DNA from: Echiichthys vipera
Taxonomy: Eukaryota > Chordata > Actinopteri > Perciformes > Trachinidae
Direction of reading: 5' to 3'
Length of the DNA stretch: 64,000 bases
NCBI GenBank assembly: GCA_963691815.1
Contig: OY829645.1
Location: forward strand, 46,048,522-46,112,521
How positions within the stretch are numbered: position 1 is the stretch's first letter; each line of letters starts with the position of its first letter. Below are positions 23,446 through 35,175 of the stretch, piece by piece. A program made the position numbers and the translations under genes. Under the pieces are notes generated by a model. That model saw nothing but the letters and a program-made list of their open reading frames with translations, had not been told where the DNA came from and made no database searches.

Positions 23446-23456
23446 TGGAAAAACAC
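23446..23456 (+). promoter_or_regulatory. Tonicity-responsive element (TonE/ORE) match
   Basis: TGGAAAAACAC matches the TonE consensus TGGAAANNYNY at every fixed position. It lies about 90-100 bp upstream of the predicted slc6a6 start, on the strand opposite to the gene. Taurine is an organic osmolyte, and TonEBP/NFAT5 control through a promoter TonE is established for mammalian SLC6A6. The site is seen directly. Its function is inferred. Confidence 0.5.
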
Positions 23457-24103
23457 CGGCCTGCCTCCTCTCAGAGCAACAGGAGAGCCGTGTGACGCTG
23501 TTAGGACCCGCCTCTGATTTCTGTCAAGTGCGTCGTTTACGCGAGCGAAGCAGCACAAAGTGGAACTGGAAGAGATGCACGGGCTCAAGGTCGGTGCCAA
23601 ATCCACTGGATGAACTCTAAAATGCACTGATGCACTCTTCCTGCCCATCACTCTGCAACAATGTAGCTCTGTTCCAGGGTCCATTGTTATCATCGACATG
23701 CCGACCATAAGCGTTTAAAGGCTCCGCCAAGTGATGCAGGCACATTTTCAGTTTGCAAAGTAGGAAGGGAAGGTCTACGAGCAGCACGTGAAAGCAGCAT
23801 TAAGGGGGTAGCTCTCCCCCCACCCATTTCAGGAGTTGGTTGGTTTGTGGTGTGTATCTTAACCGGCATTCACGGGCATACTCCCACGTGCTTACTCTCA
23901 GATTTATTCATATGGCATCGTATGTCTCTATTGCAAAATATGAATCTCTCACACTCACTGGTGTCATGTGTTACATCCCATCAGTATCAATATTTGAGAC
24001 ACTTACTGTGTTGTACTTTGCATTTTTAAAGGTAGCAGCTTCAAGGCAGAAATGCTCATTTTGCACATAATATGTCTTGTATAAAAAACACCATATAGTC
24101 ATG
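23457..24103. other. Upstream flank of predicted slc6a6 promoter
   Basis: Contains a GC-box-like site (about 23507-23513), several CpGs and a CACGTG E-box near 23786. No exon or repeat recognised. Confidence 0.45.
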
Positions 24104-24838
24104 TTAAAGGTTGAATATGTAGTCTTTATTAAAAATCTATATTTAAAAAAATAATGTACCCACGGGGCATTTTGAGGGGTACAGAATGAACATATTGCTT
24201 CTCCATAAAAAAATATATTTAGTCTGAATTTATTTTATTTTTTTAAATTTGACAGGTTTGGCAATAAGCTCAGTCCATAGGTGACTTGGCTGGGAACCGT
24301 AGGGTTGCTGGTTCAACTCTCTGTGTGGACCATGTGTGGAGCGTGGACTGGTGGCTGGAGAGGTGCCAGTTCATCTCCTGGGATCTGCCGAGGTGCTGTT
24401 GAGCAAGGCACCGAACCCCCAACTGCTCGGGGCGCGGGTCACTGGCAGCTCTCTCGCTCTGACATCTCTCATTATTGCATGTATACAGGTTCTGTCTGTG
24501 CATGTGTGTATTTCGGGCCTGTGTGTGTAACACGATTAATAATAAGAGTGAAAAAAAATGTAATTTCCCCGTTGCGGTATAAATAAAGTAATTCTTCTTC
24601 TTCTTACTTTCCCCCATGTTCTGTTTACATTGTGTCCAATAGCCTTGGGCGTTGCAGGTTGCCAGGGTTGTCTAATTTGTTGGGTGCAGCTACTGTAGGC
24701 TGGCACTGGGTGAGAGTTTTCCCAGCAGCTGAGTGACGGAGACGTGCAAAACCTAGAGTCTGTAAACAGCAGGCCATGCATTCATTCCATGGACTAAGAT
24801 AAAGGAGTTCAACTGCATTAAAACACACGCACAAATTA
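24104..24838. mobile_element. DNA-element repeat W, copy 2, split by a SINE
   Basis: Left end TTAAAGGTTGAATATGTAG. Shares the CGGGGCATTTTGAGGGGTAC block and, after a 350-bp SINE insertion, the segment CCCAGCAGCTGAGTGACGGA to GATAAAGGAGTTCAACTGC with copy 1. The right terminus is not preserved. Confidence 0.65.
24257..24606 (+). mobile_element. tRNA-derived SINE, family A (copy 1)
   Basis: The tRNA-like head contains TAAGCTCAGTCC (A box) and GGTTCAACTC (B box). The body has GTGGACCATGTGTGGAGCGT and GCACCGAACCCCCAACTGC, and it ends in AATAAAGTAATTC plus (TTC)n. It is inserted inside repeat W. Other copies: 29501-29878 (-), 56191-56523 (+), 62572-62930 (-), with fragments at 56665-56742 and 57620-57718. 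Confidence 0.85.
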
Positions 24839-24839
24839 C

Positions 24840-25594
24840 TACTTTATGTCACACAGATCTTTAAAAACATAACAAAGTGTCCCTGTGAAGACTCTGTGAA
24901 TGATTTAAATATTTAGACAGACATGGTAATGTTATGACTGGCAACATATTTGATTAGGCAAAGACTAAGCACAGAGGCAAGTTTTAGATCTGATGCGCTA
25001 TTCAAATAAAAACGATTTCCCCAACTGTCTGTTGTCCATTGTATTTCAGAGGTAGTCCCTGGCTGAGTTAACCTAGCCTACTGTACCTTTAACATGTGTA
25101 TGGATACTTTCTAATTTTTCTTTGTTAATTCACTTTTAGGCACGTTTGAGAATCATTTCACTGAGGCCATCATGGAGAATTTCTTCATCATTGGCCAAAA
25201 TCCACTCACTTGACCAGTGCAGTCCATTTATATCTCCAGGGGAAATGTGTTGATTCATTTTAACCTCCGTTCTAAACAATCTTTATATTATGTATTATCT
25301 TGAACGTTTGATTGGTAGTAAATGTTGCCCTTCCAAGTGTTTTCAAACACAGCTTTACGACTGTGTTTGTACTGGTGTTCAGTGACAACTGAGAGTGACC
25401 CCGCAGATGTACTATAGGTTGTGATTTTGAGGCACAAATAAGGACATTTGCATGCACCTGACTTAGTAAGAATTACAGATTCAGGCGTATTTCTAACTAA
25501 AAACAGAAGGAGTCTGACTGGGCTCGGATTTTCTTAACCATCCATTCAGTCATATGTGTGTTTTTTGGACCTATTCTGTCATTAAGGTATCTTA
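24840..25594. other. Intergenic spacer
   Basis: AT-rich DNA. No gene or element end recognised. Confidence 0.6.
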
Positions 25595-26189
25595 GGGCGC
25601 ACTCGCACTGTCCTTCCGCACCGCGCCCCAGGCTTTAGGGTACTTGTCCCCCCTCCCTCTCACCCCGCTGGCCAGGCCCGTTAGTACTCACACTACCTGG
25701 GCCTCGGCGAATGCTTCTTGCTGCCTATACGTCATCACGCCGTAACACGTCACACGCATTGATGACGTCATGGCGATGTGTGGCTTTGTTTCCAAATCTT
25801 TCCATAGACCTCAGAGTTTTTGTGCGTCTTGTCGACTGTTTTTGAATCTTTTCATCAACCAAATCTGCAGTAAACACTCCACCTCCGCATCACACCAACG
25901 TGAACCTTTCACCGCCATTGTTGTTGTTGTTAAATGTCCGCGCATGGTCCGTCCCTCTATTTTCTATGTCCGAACAGGCGCACATAAATTACGTCAGAAC
26001 CGCCTCAGGCCTCATGCTCGTACATGTGCAAACACGCTCTACAAAAGCCCACCTCTCTCAGAGGGGCGGTGGACGGCCAGCTGGCCGCAGCTATGCGCGG
26101 AGCAGTTGCACTCACACTGGTCAAACGCACTAGGCTCTACCCGAAAAACCTGTTTTGGCCCGGTGCAGAAGGACAGTGTGAGTGCCTCC
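25595..26189 (-). mobile_element. PIF/Harbinger-type non-autonomous element, 595 bp (copy H2)
   Basis: Flanked by TTA on both sides (25592-25594 and 26190-26192). Left end GGGCGCACTCGCACTGTCC. The right end is decayed (GTGCCTCC). The Myb-like frame lies on the minus strand and starts near 25919. One intact CRE palindrome lies at 25763-25770. Strand given is that of the Myb-like frame. Confidence 0.85.
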
Positions 26190-26630
26190 TTAAAGATCTA
26201 CAGGACAAGAATTATGAGAATATGATAATGACACTGATTAAATTTTGCTTTTGGCAGTCCATATGGAATTAAATGTATTGACAATGAAATAAATCTTAAA
26301 CCATTTAGACATTTGAGCCAAGTCAGTATTTGGAATATGTGTGAAAAAATACCTGAAAATCGATGGAGATGCAGTGATCAAGGCATTAAAGTGTAATTTC
26401 GGCGCATCAAATGGTCTTTTCGGCACTTGCCCGCATCAAATAAGCCATCGACACAGTTTTTTTAGTGTAACAACTGTCAACAGAGAAAATTGTGAGAGTG
26501 CTAACAGCCACACGTGGCTAACACTGATTAGCTCTGGGCAGTATGGTGAAGGCATTAAAACGTCTTTTTTAACCACTAATGCTGCTCAAAATAACACCAA
26601 ACCTCTGCAGCCGCATGAGAAGAGTCCCTA

Positions 26631-27376
26631 CATATATAACGAAAAACCAACAACATAGTTATTGAACACAGAGTTCATTAAAAGAGTGTGACTTACCAAC
26701 TGGCCCCGGTAGCAGCTCCTCTTGTAGTAAAGTCCATTCAAGTCGAGTATCGAATGCAATCCAAAAGGAAGAGGTCCATTGATGATGATGATTGATGATT
26801 AAGGAATCTGTCGCCTCTTCCAATTTATTCTGGGGACATGGTAAAAAAGTTTCCAGTAGGGTGCGGGTGACAAGGGATGGGGAATGCTCCATAGCAGTCA
26901 CATATTGTGTTGCAGTATTCAATGATTCCAGCCCACAGCGAAAAATGTCACTCTCTTGGCAGCATAAACATTCTTCTTCAGTGCCCATGGACGCACAGCA
27001 CCCATGCACGCACAGCACCCACAGGCTGATGCTATGTTTGATGCTACCCTGATGCTACCTCTACCTGTAGCCCCTGCTGGCAACAGACGTCCCTGTCCCC
27101 TCGCGTGACATTTGGGAAATTTGCTGTCTGGGACATTTCCAAACCTTTTACATCTATTATTAACTTATATTTCACCAAATGCCACAAACAAAGTTCATGT
27201 GTTTTGCTGGAATAAATCATCAATGGGCTCCTTCCTTTTGGATTGCATTTGGTAATCGACTTGAATGGACTTTACTATGAGAGGAGCTGGTACAGGGGCC
27301 AGTTGGTAACTCTTTCTAAACACTCTTTTAATAAACTCTGGGTTCGCTAACTACGTTGTTGGTGCTTCGTTATGTA
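26631..27376. mobile_element. Long-inverted-repeat element with Cys-rich coding fragment
   Basis: Arms of about 140 bp are inverted. The left arm runs from CCAACAACATAGTTATTGAA to CCAAAAGGAAGAGGTCCATT; the right arm is its complement at about 27226-27362 with about 15-20% differences and a small indel. Inside, the minus frame 27018-26659 has E-E-E-C-L-C-C-Q-E and a following E-H-S-P-S-L stretch. This resembles the Cys-rich P2X7-tail-like domain often seen in fish repeat proteins (E-C-V-C-C then E-H-P-G-F). Superfamily uncertain, and no clear target duplication. Confidence 0.6.
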
Positions 27377-27551
27377 TTTATCTCTTTGGCTCTTTATGTT
27401 GTTTTAACCATGTATGAATGTTTATTGTATAAATAAATAAATGCTGTATATTCCAACTTCTGTTATTGTGACGTTATAAATTAGTATTTTATTCTGCCAT
27501 TCAAGGGTTTGCAATTAATTTACTTTTTTCACACACCAAAAGATGAAGACA

Positions 27552-27591
<40 letters not shown>

Positions 27592-27713
27592 AATACATAA
27601 ATATAAACAATCTGGCAGGTGGATGTGGAGCACACAATTTTCCACGTTTTGGCATTGTCTCTCTGCCTGTTATATAATGCGCACGCAGGACCAGATTTGT
27701 TTAGGATCTCCAT

Positions 27714-27748
<35 letters not shown>

Positions 27749-28078
27749 TAAACACATATCCACATATCCACACAAACACGCACTTACTTGTTCCTCAATG
27801 CAACTTTGCATCATTCAAATAACTTAGTATGACCACTTAAATCTGCTCTGAGGATCCAAACATCCTGCTTCCTTTCCTATCGTATGAAGTGGTCTGGTCA
27901 GGATAATAAAGTAGCACTCAAGGTTTGGAGTGTTCTGCTGTGATACAGTTGCCTGTGTTGACCTTTCCTCGGGCACTGAGATAAAGTCTGCTGAAGCAGT
28001 TGGGTTTTATGTATCTGCGTAGTGCTGAGACAAGAAAGCAACTTGAAAAAGGTGAAGCTCTTTCACAGATGATGGGGA
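27377..28078. other. Intergenic spacer with CA microsatellites
   Basis: (CA)n at 27550-27589 and 27717-27743. No exon recognised. Confidence 0.6.
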
Positions 28079-28425
28079 ACAAGTCGACACGTTATTGCTG
28101 GGTATATGTGAGAACTCTGGCTGCATTAATTGTTTTGTGTTTCATGTGTTGTGTGTTGCGGAGACAGCAGGAGGGTCAGCGTTTTCTATTGGAAAAGCCA
28201 AGATGAACTATTGTGTTTTCGATCTATATCACCTTGAAAACCATTAGTGTTCAACATGTTATACTTGGGTCTGAGGACTGCCCTCAGAGCATGTTGATAC
28301 ACTGGTGTTAAGTGTACAAGATGATCTCTTCTATATAAAATTAAAATATATAAATGTTGTTTTTATTATAACTTGATTCTGGTTACGAACTGGTTCTTGT
28401 GTCACAAGTTTTTTGACTGTTGCAA
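28079..28425 (+). mobile_element. LTR-like interspersed repeat, copy 1
   Basis: Shares GAGAACTCTGGCTG, GGAAAAGCCAA, GCCCTCAGAGCATGTTGA and AACTTGATTCTGGTT in the same order with the inverse copy at 49670-49985. An AT-rich centre with a putative polyadenylation region, and no coding content, would fit a solo LTR. Ends and target duplication were not established. Confidence 0.4.
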
Positions 28426-28670
28426 CATTGTCAAATTGATTGTGTCACTAGGAAAGCATGAATAAACTCTCTCTCCCTCTGTATGTGTTTGCTATGTTCT
28501 CCAACCTGTGTGAATGCTGTGCTTTGCCTCTTCTGTCTTTGTTTACTCTCACTCTCTCTATCTATCTCTCTTTCTCTCACTCTCTCTCTCTTTCTGTGCA
28601 TCCTTCTCTGTCTCTCTCTATCTGAGTTTCTCTTTATTGTCGTGAATGTCACAAAGACTATGTTGGCCAT

Positions 28671-29040
28671 GCATAATTCAATTCAATTCAATTCAATTTT
28701 ATTTATAGTGCCAAATCATAACCAAAGTTATCTCAGGACACTTTACAGAGTAGGTAAAGACCACACTCTATGACTTATTTATGATTTACAGAGACCCAAC
28801 AATTCCCCCGTAGAGTACGGTGGCAACGAAAACCTTCACTATAACAGACAGGGACGTCAGACAGACCCAGCTCTGTGGAGGACGGACATCTGTCTGCACC
28901 GGAGAGAGAAAGAAAAGGAGAGAGAGAGAGATAAAAGGCGGACAGATGGACAGAAGGAGACAAAGACAGACACAAAGAAAGAGCCAGACCAATAATATCT
29001 CTTTCCCTCTCATAAATAGTCGTCATAGTAGTAAATAAGC
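28671..29040 (-). mobile_element. LINE 3' end (L2/Rex1-like) with GAATT tail, inverse copy
   Basis: Begins with (AATTC)n and ATTTTATTTATAGTGCC, then continues as the complement of 2440-2850, including GGACATCTGTCTGCACCGG. It includes a GA-rich internal stretch at 28909-28945. Non-coding. Confidence 0.65.
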
Positions 29041-29090
29041 ACAAAAAATACTAAGCTGATGGGTCCAGTAATATGTGAGACAAGCTGCAG

Positions 29091-29131
29091 ACGGACGGAC
29101 GGACGGACAGTCACACAAACACACACACACA
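29091..29131. repeat. (GACG)n and short CA run
   Basis: About five GACG-type tetranucleotides followed by a short (CA)n. Confidence 0.8.
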
Positions 29132-29333
29132 CAAAGGGAACTGATGTTTTTTTAAGATAATAGAAGCAGACTTTGTTGTTGATTTGATGCGTCTGTGAAG
29201 TCCTAAAAGGTTTAACAACTGTTTGAGATGAATTAGTAACTTAACTAAGTTCCTCCTTCTGGAGATGTCTTGTGTTTTCTAAATGTTGATCTCCACTATA
29301 AGCTCCTTCCTCGTTTGAACCTACACACTCAAA

Positions 29334-29566
29334 AATAGAGGTACCAGTTTGTACCTAAAAGGGTACAAATGCTTGTCGTGGGTGCACCTTTTTGAGAGAC
29401 ATTTGTGTAACTTATCAAATTGTACCAGTTAAACTATAATTGTGTACCCTTGAAGTCATATATGTCCCCTTATACTATAGTACAGCAATGTACCCACTGA
29501 AGAAGAATTACTTTATTTATCCCGCAACAGGGAAATTGAATTTTTTCACTCTTATTATTAATCATG

Positions 29567-29649
<83 letters not shown>

Positions 29650-29925
29650 ACCTATACATGCAATTAAGGAGAGATGGTCCCGCTTAGAGCAAGGGGGCTG
29701 CCAGTGACCAGCGCCCTGAGCAGTTGGGGGTTTGGTGCCTTGCTCAACAGCGCCCAGGAGACAAACTGGCACCTCTCCAGCCACCAGTCCACGCTCCATT
29801 CATGGTCCACATAGGGACTTGAACCAGGGACCCTACAGTTCCCAGCCAAGTCACCTATGGACTGAGCTACTACCGCCCAAAGGGTACCATATGGTACTTA
29901 TAAGGGCACCACCCCAGCGACAAGC
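29334..29925. repeat. GTACC-rich repeat interrupted by a SINE
   Basis: Contains AGAGGTACCAGTTTGTACC and AAAAGGGTACAAATGCTTGT before, and AAAGGGTACCATATGGTACT after, the SINE at 29501-29878. This is a recurrent fish sequence type with many GTACC motifs. Class not determined. Confidence 0.5.
29501..29878 (-). mobile_element. tRNA-derived SINE, family A, with an expanded (CA)n
   Basis: Tail GAAGAAGAATTACTTTATTT at the left. The head at the right has, on the minus strand, TAGCTCAGTCC (A box) and GGTTCAAGTCC (B box). The body carries an 80-bp (CA)n at 29569-29647, where other copies have only a few CA units. Confidence 0.88.
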
Positions 29926-30111
29926 TATTCTGGACTTTAAGGACAAACAAATATACCAGAATTGTCAACAATATTTGCTTCTTGACTGTTTGACATTAAA
30001 AGATTATAAACAGTCTATTGTGAATAAATATTTTCACATAAAATGTATTCATGTCAATGTATAAAATAACGAGATGTAAAGATTGCTTAAATGATTAACA
30101 TTACACATTCA

Positions 30112-30222
30112 TCTTCAACTGCTTGTCCCTGTCGGGGTCGCTGGAGCTGATCCCAGCTGACATTGGGCGTGAGGCGGGGTACACCCTGGACAGGACGCCA
30201 GTTCATCGCAGGGCACAAGCTG
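30112..30222 (-). mobile_element. SINE family C, 3' fragment
   Basis: CTTCAACTGCTTGTCCCTGT and GCGTGAGGCGGGGTACACCC match the complement of the 3' half of the copy at 33329-33683. The head is missing. Confidence 0.75.
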
Positions 30223-31948
30223 TCAGCAAATTATTTCAACTCAATAAGCTATTTTTGTGTAATTTGGGCTTCAGCTAGCGCTCAAGTAGTTACTTTTTTA
30301 ATAGCCTATGGGCCAATGGTGTGCACAAAAAAGCCATTGGAGAATTCTTATTTGAAATCATGGATAAACAACAACGAACATTGTTAAACAAAAGCCGACC
30401 TGATCAACACTCGTCATGTATAATAATTGTTATTTGTCTGGAATGTCATTACCCGCAAAAACTTCACCTATGCAGAATATGTTTTATTTCAACATTTGTG
30501 TAGAAACTCAGAAGTATAAACAACAGCATATGTACATAAATAAAAATAAGTATGTATACTGTAAATTAAATTCACATTTTAAATGACAGAAGTAGTACTA
30601 TTAAGGATTCCCTATAGTGCAGCCAAACAAATTTACTGTCATCAGGAATTCCCTTCTGGCCAGGAGGATAATGTTAACATTTTAAATCTCATAATTTCAC
30701 AACAGTGGAATATTGAAATAACATTATTATATTATACACTATACTTTAAACTCTAGCTTTATATATATTTGGGTCTCATATACTGAAGGCCAGTTGTTAT
30801 GAGATTACATAGTTCAGGTGTTGCAGGGTTGTTGGTTCTATCAGTCATAACATTGTCCTCATTGGAGTAATTGCTGAGACCTTGGACCCGCAGCTGCCTT
30901 GCCAACTGTAGGTCATACAGGGAAACAAACACCAGCAATCAGATCAGCATACAGGATGTAAACAAAGGAAAGAAAGGCGAAACCGCAAAAAAAGATTGCC
31001 CCAATTAGACGTTGTAAACATCCACCACACTTCTTGCACTTGTCATGATTGTGCACACTTCCTCCAAAAAATCCTTCATTGCGCAGGATTTTTTGTGACA
31101 TTACACGCGTCCTCACTCTAGATTTGACTTTCAGCTAAAGTGGTTTGGATAATCTGACTGACCTGACCTGGATTTTATATTTTTTGCAGTCTGTAGTTTG
31201 TTGCCCAGTTGAACCAATTTTTGGGGATGTTGCCACATTCAGAGCTATTACACCCTGGAAATCCAGATGCACCGCTAGCAAATTTCCATTTGCTCTGCTG
31301 CTGCCTCTGGGCACGCACCATTGGCGCTCATTAACTTTGTCAGAAAATCCGAACTCTCTCAACTCCCATCTGCTATGGGCGGACGTAAACGATGACGACA
31401 GTGCTGCGCCACTCGAGTCATCACCTTGTCCATTGCTCTGATTGGTTGTAGTAGTTTGTATTGCTATACAATTGTGTGAAGTACTATTTGAAATGCATGC
31501 TCTGATGCTGCCCCTTGAGTTGGGAAGGTCTATTGCTCATTGCCAAAACCTACATCTGGATAGATGTGGGTCTGGATTTGGAGGCTAGTGCAATTAAGTT
31601 TTAATGTTTTAAAGGCTGATAGGATCAAAAGCCAAAGCCACAGAACTACAAGTTTTCCTTGAAGATCCACATGATCAGCTTTTATGTAGAACATACAGAC
31701 TGATAATGACTTACAGCCATTGATGTAAAGTAATATTAAGATAATAAAACAGAAGAAACTAAATGTTTGGAGGGACATATTAAAATACCTTCAAGGATGT
31801 TTCACGTCATTTTGCTGATCACAGTTAATCTCAGTAACCAAATGATGTTTGCAGTAGAAAGAGTAACACCCAGAATTGAGTGTCTCATAGAGAGAGAAGG
31901 AAGGGATTTCAGTCATTATAGGGCACTGATATTAACACCCGCTGATCA
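30223..31948. other. Intergenic stretch
   Basis: No gene recognised. Open frames of up to about 100 codons (for example 31145-31441 plus) show no domain. Possible old repeat at 31220-31320. Confidence 0.5.
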
Positions 31949-32457
31949 GAGCAGCGGGGGCGGTGTTGCAGTCGCTCTACCGCACCGTTGTGACGAAAAG
32001 AGAGCTGAGCCGGAAGTCAAAGCCCTCGATCTACCGGTCAATCTTCGTTCCTGCCCTCACCTGTGGTCATGAAAGCTGGGTCATGACCGAAAGAACGAGG
32101 TCGCGGGTACAAGCGACAGAAATGGGTTTTCTGGAGGCTGGAGTCTCCCTTAGAGAGAGGGTGAGAAGTTCAGCCATCCGTGAGGAACTCGGAGTAGAGC
32201 CGCTGCTCCTTTGCGTTGAAAAGGAGCCAGTTGAGGTGGTTCGGGCATCTAGTAAGGATGGGAGGAGGCCTCGGGGAAGACCCAGGACTAGGTGGAAAGA
32301 TTAAGATCTCCACACTGGCCTGGGAACGCATCAGGATCCCCCAGTTAGAGCAGTTTATGTGGCCCGGGAAAGGGAAGTTTGGGGTCCCCTGCTTAAGCTG
32401 CTGCCCCCGCGACCCGACTCCGGGTAAGCGGATGAAGATTAGATGAGATGAGATGAT
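31949..32457 (+). mobile_element. RTE-type LINE 3' end (Rex3-like), copy 2
   Basis: Frame with T-V-V-T-K-R-E-L-S, S-I-Y-R-S-I-F-V-P, G-H-E-S-W-V-M-T-E-R-T-R-S-R-V-Q, then the G-R-R-P-R-G-R-P-R-T-R-W end with a small internal deletion. Ends in (GATGA)n. 5'-truncated and frameshifted. Confidence 0.82.
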
Positions 32458-32851
32458 AGCAACACCAAACTGTCATCCACCTCTGCATAATTATGTAAAC
32501 AAACACCATCATTGACAAAAGTGACTGCTTAGGAAATGCAAGAAGTTAATTGTATCTATTTTCCAATAATGTAGAGTATACTTAATTCCATATAGGTACA
32601 TGGATACACAAAAAACTATAAAAGGATGCTTGTACATTGTCTCCATATATGCTTGGGTTTCCTCCCACCACCAAAACATCTATCCCACACAGTGAAAAGG
32701 GGAAGGGTCTCATCAGGAAGGGAATCCAGCGTAAAAACTAATAAATCAAAAATGCAGATTATGAATCAAACTTTCATACCAGAAAGATGGAAACATCATC
32801 TGCTTTGGCTGAAAGAAGAATGTATTTGGAAGAAGTATTTGCTCTCATGCT

Positions 32852-33709
32852 TTAAAGGTTGAATATGTAGAATGAGCAGAACACCGCCATCTAGTGTCTC
32901 AAGATCGTAGTCGCAACAACAAAAAATAATTCCAGCAGTTGCAAGGTTCGTTGCCGAGCGTGTCATGCGATAAGCCTGCACCATGTCAAGTCATCCGAGG
33001 TAATGACTCATTTCAACTAATCAATTAGTTTTAAAACAGTATTGAATGTTAACCTTCAACTGGAAGTCTTTCTTTGAGTGGTGTAATTGATTAGCTAGCT
33101 AGCTCTCAACTCAGACTGATTCTTTGTTACTGTGGCCCAACAACAGACAAACCTGGCAACCTGCAATGCCGGTCGCTATTGGCTGGGACAGTGTCAACAG
33201 AACGTGACAGAAATGTGTTTCCAAACACGTCAATTTTTTTAATATTACTTTAGACTAAATATATATTATTTTATGGGAAAGCAATACTTTCATTCTGTAC
33301 CCCTCAAAATGCCCCATGTGTGTATTAATTCGGCTGGTGTAGTGATCAGCACTGTCGCCTCACAGCGAGAAGGTTCCAGGTTCGCAACCCAGCTCGGGCC
33401 TTTCTGTGTGGAGTTTGCATCTTCTCCCCGTGTCTGCGTGGGTTTTCTCCGGGTTCTTCGGCTTCCCCCCACAGTCCAAAGACGTGCAGGTGTTCGGTTC
33501 ATTGATGACTCTAAATCACCCGTAGGTGTGAATGGTTGTCTGTCTCTGTTCGTCTCTATGTGTCCTGTGATAGACTGGCGTTCTGTCCAGGGTGTACCCC
33601 GCCTCACGCCCGATGTCAGCTGGGATCGGCTCCAGCTCCCCCGCGACCCCGACAGGGACAAGAGGTTGAAGATGAATGAATATAATCACTCTACATATTC
33701 AACCTTTAA
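32852..33709 (-). mobile_element. DNA-element repeat W, copy 3, split by a SINE
   Basis: Both ends are kept: TTAAAGGTTGAATATGTAG at 32852 and CTACATATTCAACCTTTAA ending at 33709, a near-perfect inverted repeat of about 19 bp with TTAA at the outside. The interior contains CATTCTGTACCCCTCAAAAT, the complement of copies 1 and 2. A family C SINE (33329-33683) sits about 26 bp from the right end. Confidence 0.75.
33329..33683 (+). mobile_element. SINE family C (complete copy)
   Basis: Head GGCTGGTGTAGTGATCAGC, then a B-box-like GGTTCGCAACC. The body has TGTGTGGAGTTTGCATCTTC, CCACAGTCCAAAGACGTGC and GTGATAGACTGGCG. It ends in GACAGGGACAAGAGGTTGAA and (GAAT)n. Long open frames on the minus strand here are by-products of this repeat. 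Confidence 0.82.
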
Positions 33710-34511
33710 TACTTCTATAGTTTCTATAGAGTCATTATCTGAAAGCAAAGACTATTTACAACCTGGTATGAATATAAATCTATTCTATTTGTACCCAGGT
33801 ATTTTATTTTGCCAAACCCTAGCTGGGTAGGGTAAATCTAACCAAACTGTGATATAATCAGTAAGTAAATACAAATTTTAAATTTTGTCCCAGCCTGGAT
33901 TTGCACCATTGGCTCCTGAGTCAATGCTTAACCCAGTCTCCCACAGTTAACTGCCACTACTGACACACTACTACTGACACACTTTGTCCTTTCTTTGAAG
34001 CAGTGGATGTGGGGTCAAGGCTATTTTCACACGGGTGTAAATAAACACTCCTTTATCTTAATTATGACTGAAAAAAGAAGATTAGAAATTTATTGGGCAA
34101 AGCGAATGAGCTCTTAGCTGGGGGTGGATACACAAATCATTTACCCACTTTTATTCACAATGCAAGATATGGCATAGTCTCGGTGGAGGTCTACCCTCTG
34201 TGAGTGCCAGTTTAAGATAGAATGAATCATCTAGATGTACTAGATTTAAAATAGACATGCGAAGAGCAAGCAGGTGGGGATATATTGGGAATTTTAACAG
34301 GGGGGAAAGGCGATTGTGGGAGTCAGGTGACCAGGATTGATGGGACTGCTGGAGCATGGCAGGCCTGGAAAATTCCTCAGAAATGCATGGGCCCAGGAAA
34401 AGTAAGTGTGGCTGGAGGCAGGGACAGAGGGAAAGACTGACAAAACATGGCAGAATTGAAAATACACTATACACATAAAGTATACATTATATATAACATT
34501 TTATATATATA
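33710..34511. other. Intergenic spacer
   Basis: No element or exon recognised. The 107-codon frame on the minus strand (34474-34151) has no known domain. Confidence 0.5.
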
Positions 34512-34813
34512 TGGTAATGGTAAATAGACTTGTACTTATATAGCGCCTGTCTAGTCTTCTAACTACTCAAGGTGCTTTCACAGTGTTTGTCACATTCACC
34601 CATTCACACAGACATTCACACTGATGGCAGTGGACATCTACATACCATCTAATCTGACCATTCACACCACATTTACACACCCATGCGCAGCACGGGGAGC
34701 AATTCGGGGTTCAGTGTCTTGCCCAAGGACACTTCGACATGTGGACCGGGGGAGGAACCGCTAATCTCTTGAATGGAGGACGACCCACTCTTTCATTGAG
34801 CCGCAGTCACCCC
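34512..34813 (-). mobile_element. tRNA-derived SINE, family B (copy 2)
   Basis: Inverse copy: TGGTAATGGTAAATAGACTT and TATAGCGCC at the left (tail), head complement ending GCCGCAGTCACCCC at the right. Confidence 0.85.
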
Positions 34814-35173
34814 GCATATAAATATATCACTCTGTTATACTTTGGAATATTAACATATTAAAGTCAATGTAAAGTGTGGTTTAATTGATTTGGAAACCTT
34901 ATTTATACAATATTTTGTAATCATTTGAAATTGGCTGCGTGGTTAAGAACACATTTTTCTGTAGTGTGACAAACTCTCTTTTGTGATTGCTTTACACAAA
35001 CTTTAAATAAATAATATAAGGAATTAAAGTTGTACTCCAAAAGATTTTCATCTATTTCATTGTCTTTTGAGTTAAAACAATGGTGATTGATCACATGACC
35101 CACTAATGAAAGCACTCCTAATTGCCTTTTTGCTTCCTATTCCAGTGTCTGAGGCGACATCCGCTGGCTAGCG
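34814..35173. other. Intergenic spacer
   Basis: AT-rich. No feature recognised. Confidence 0.6.
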
Positions 35174-35175
35174 TA

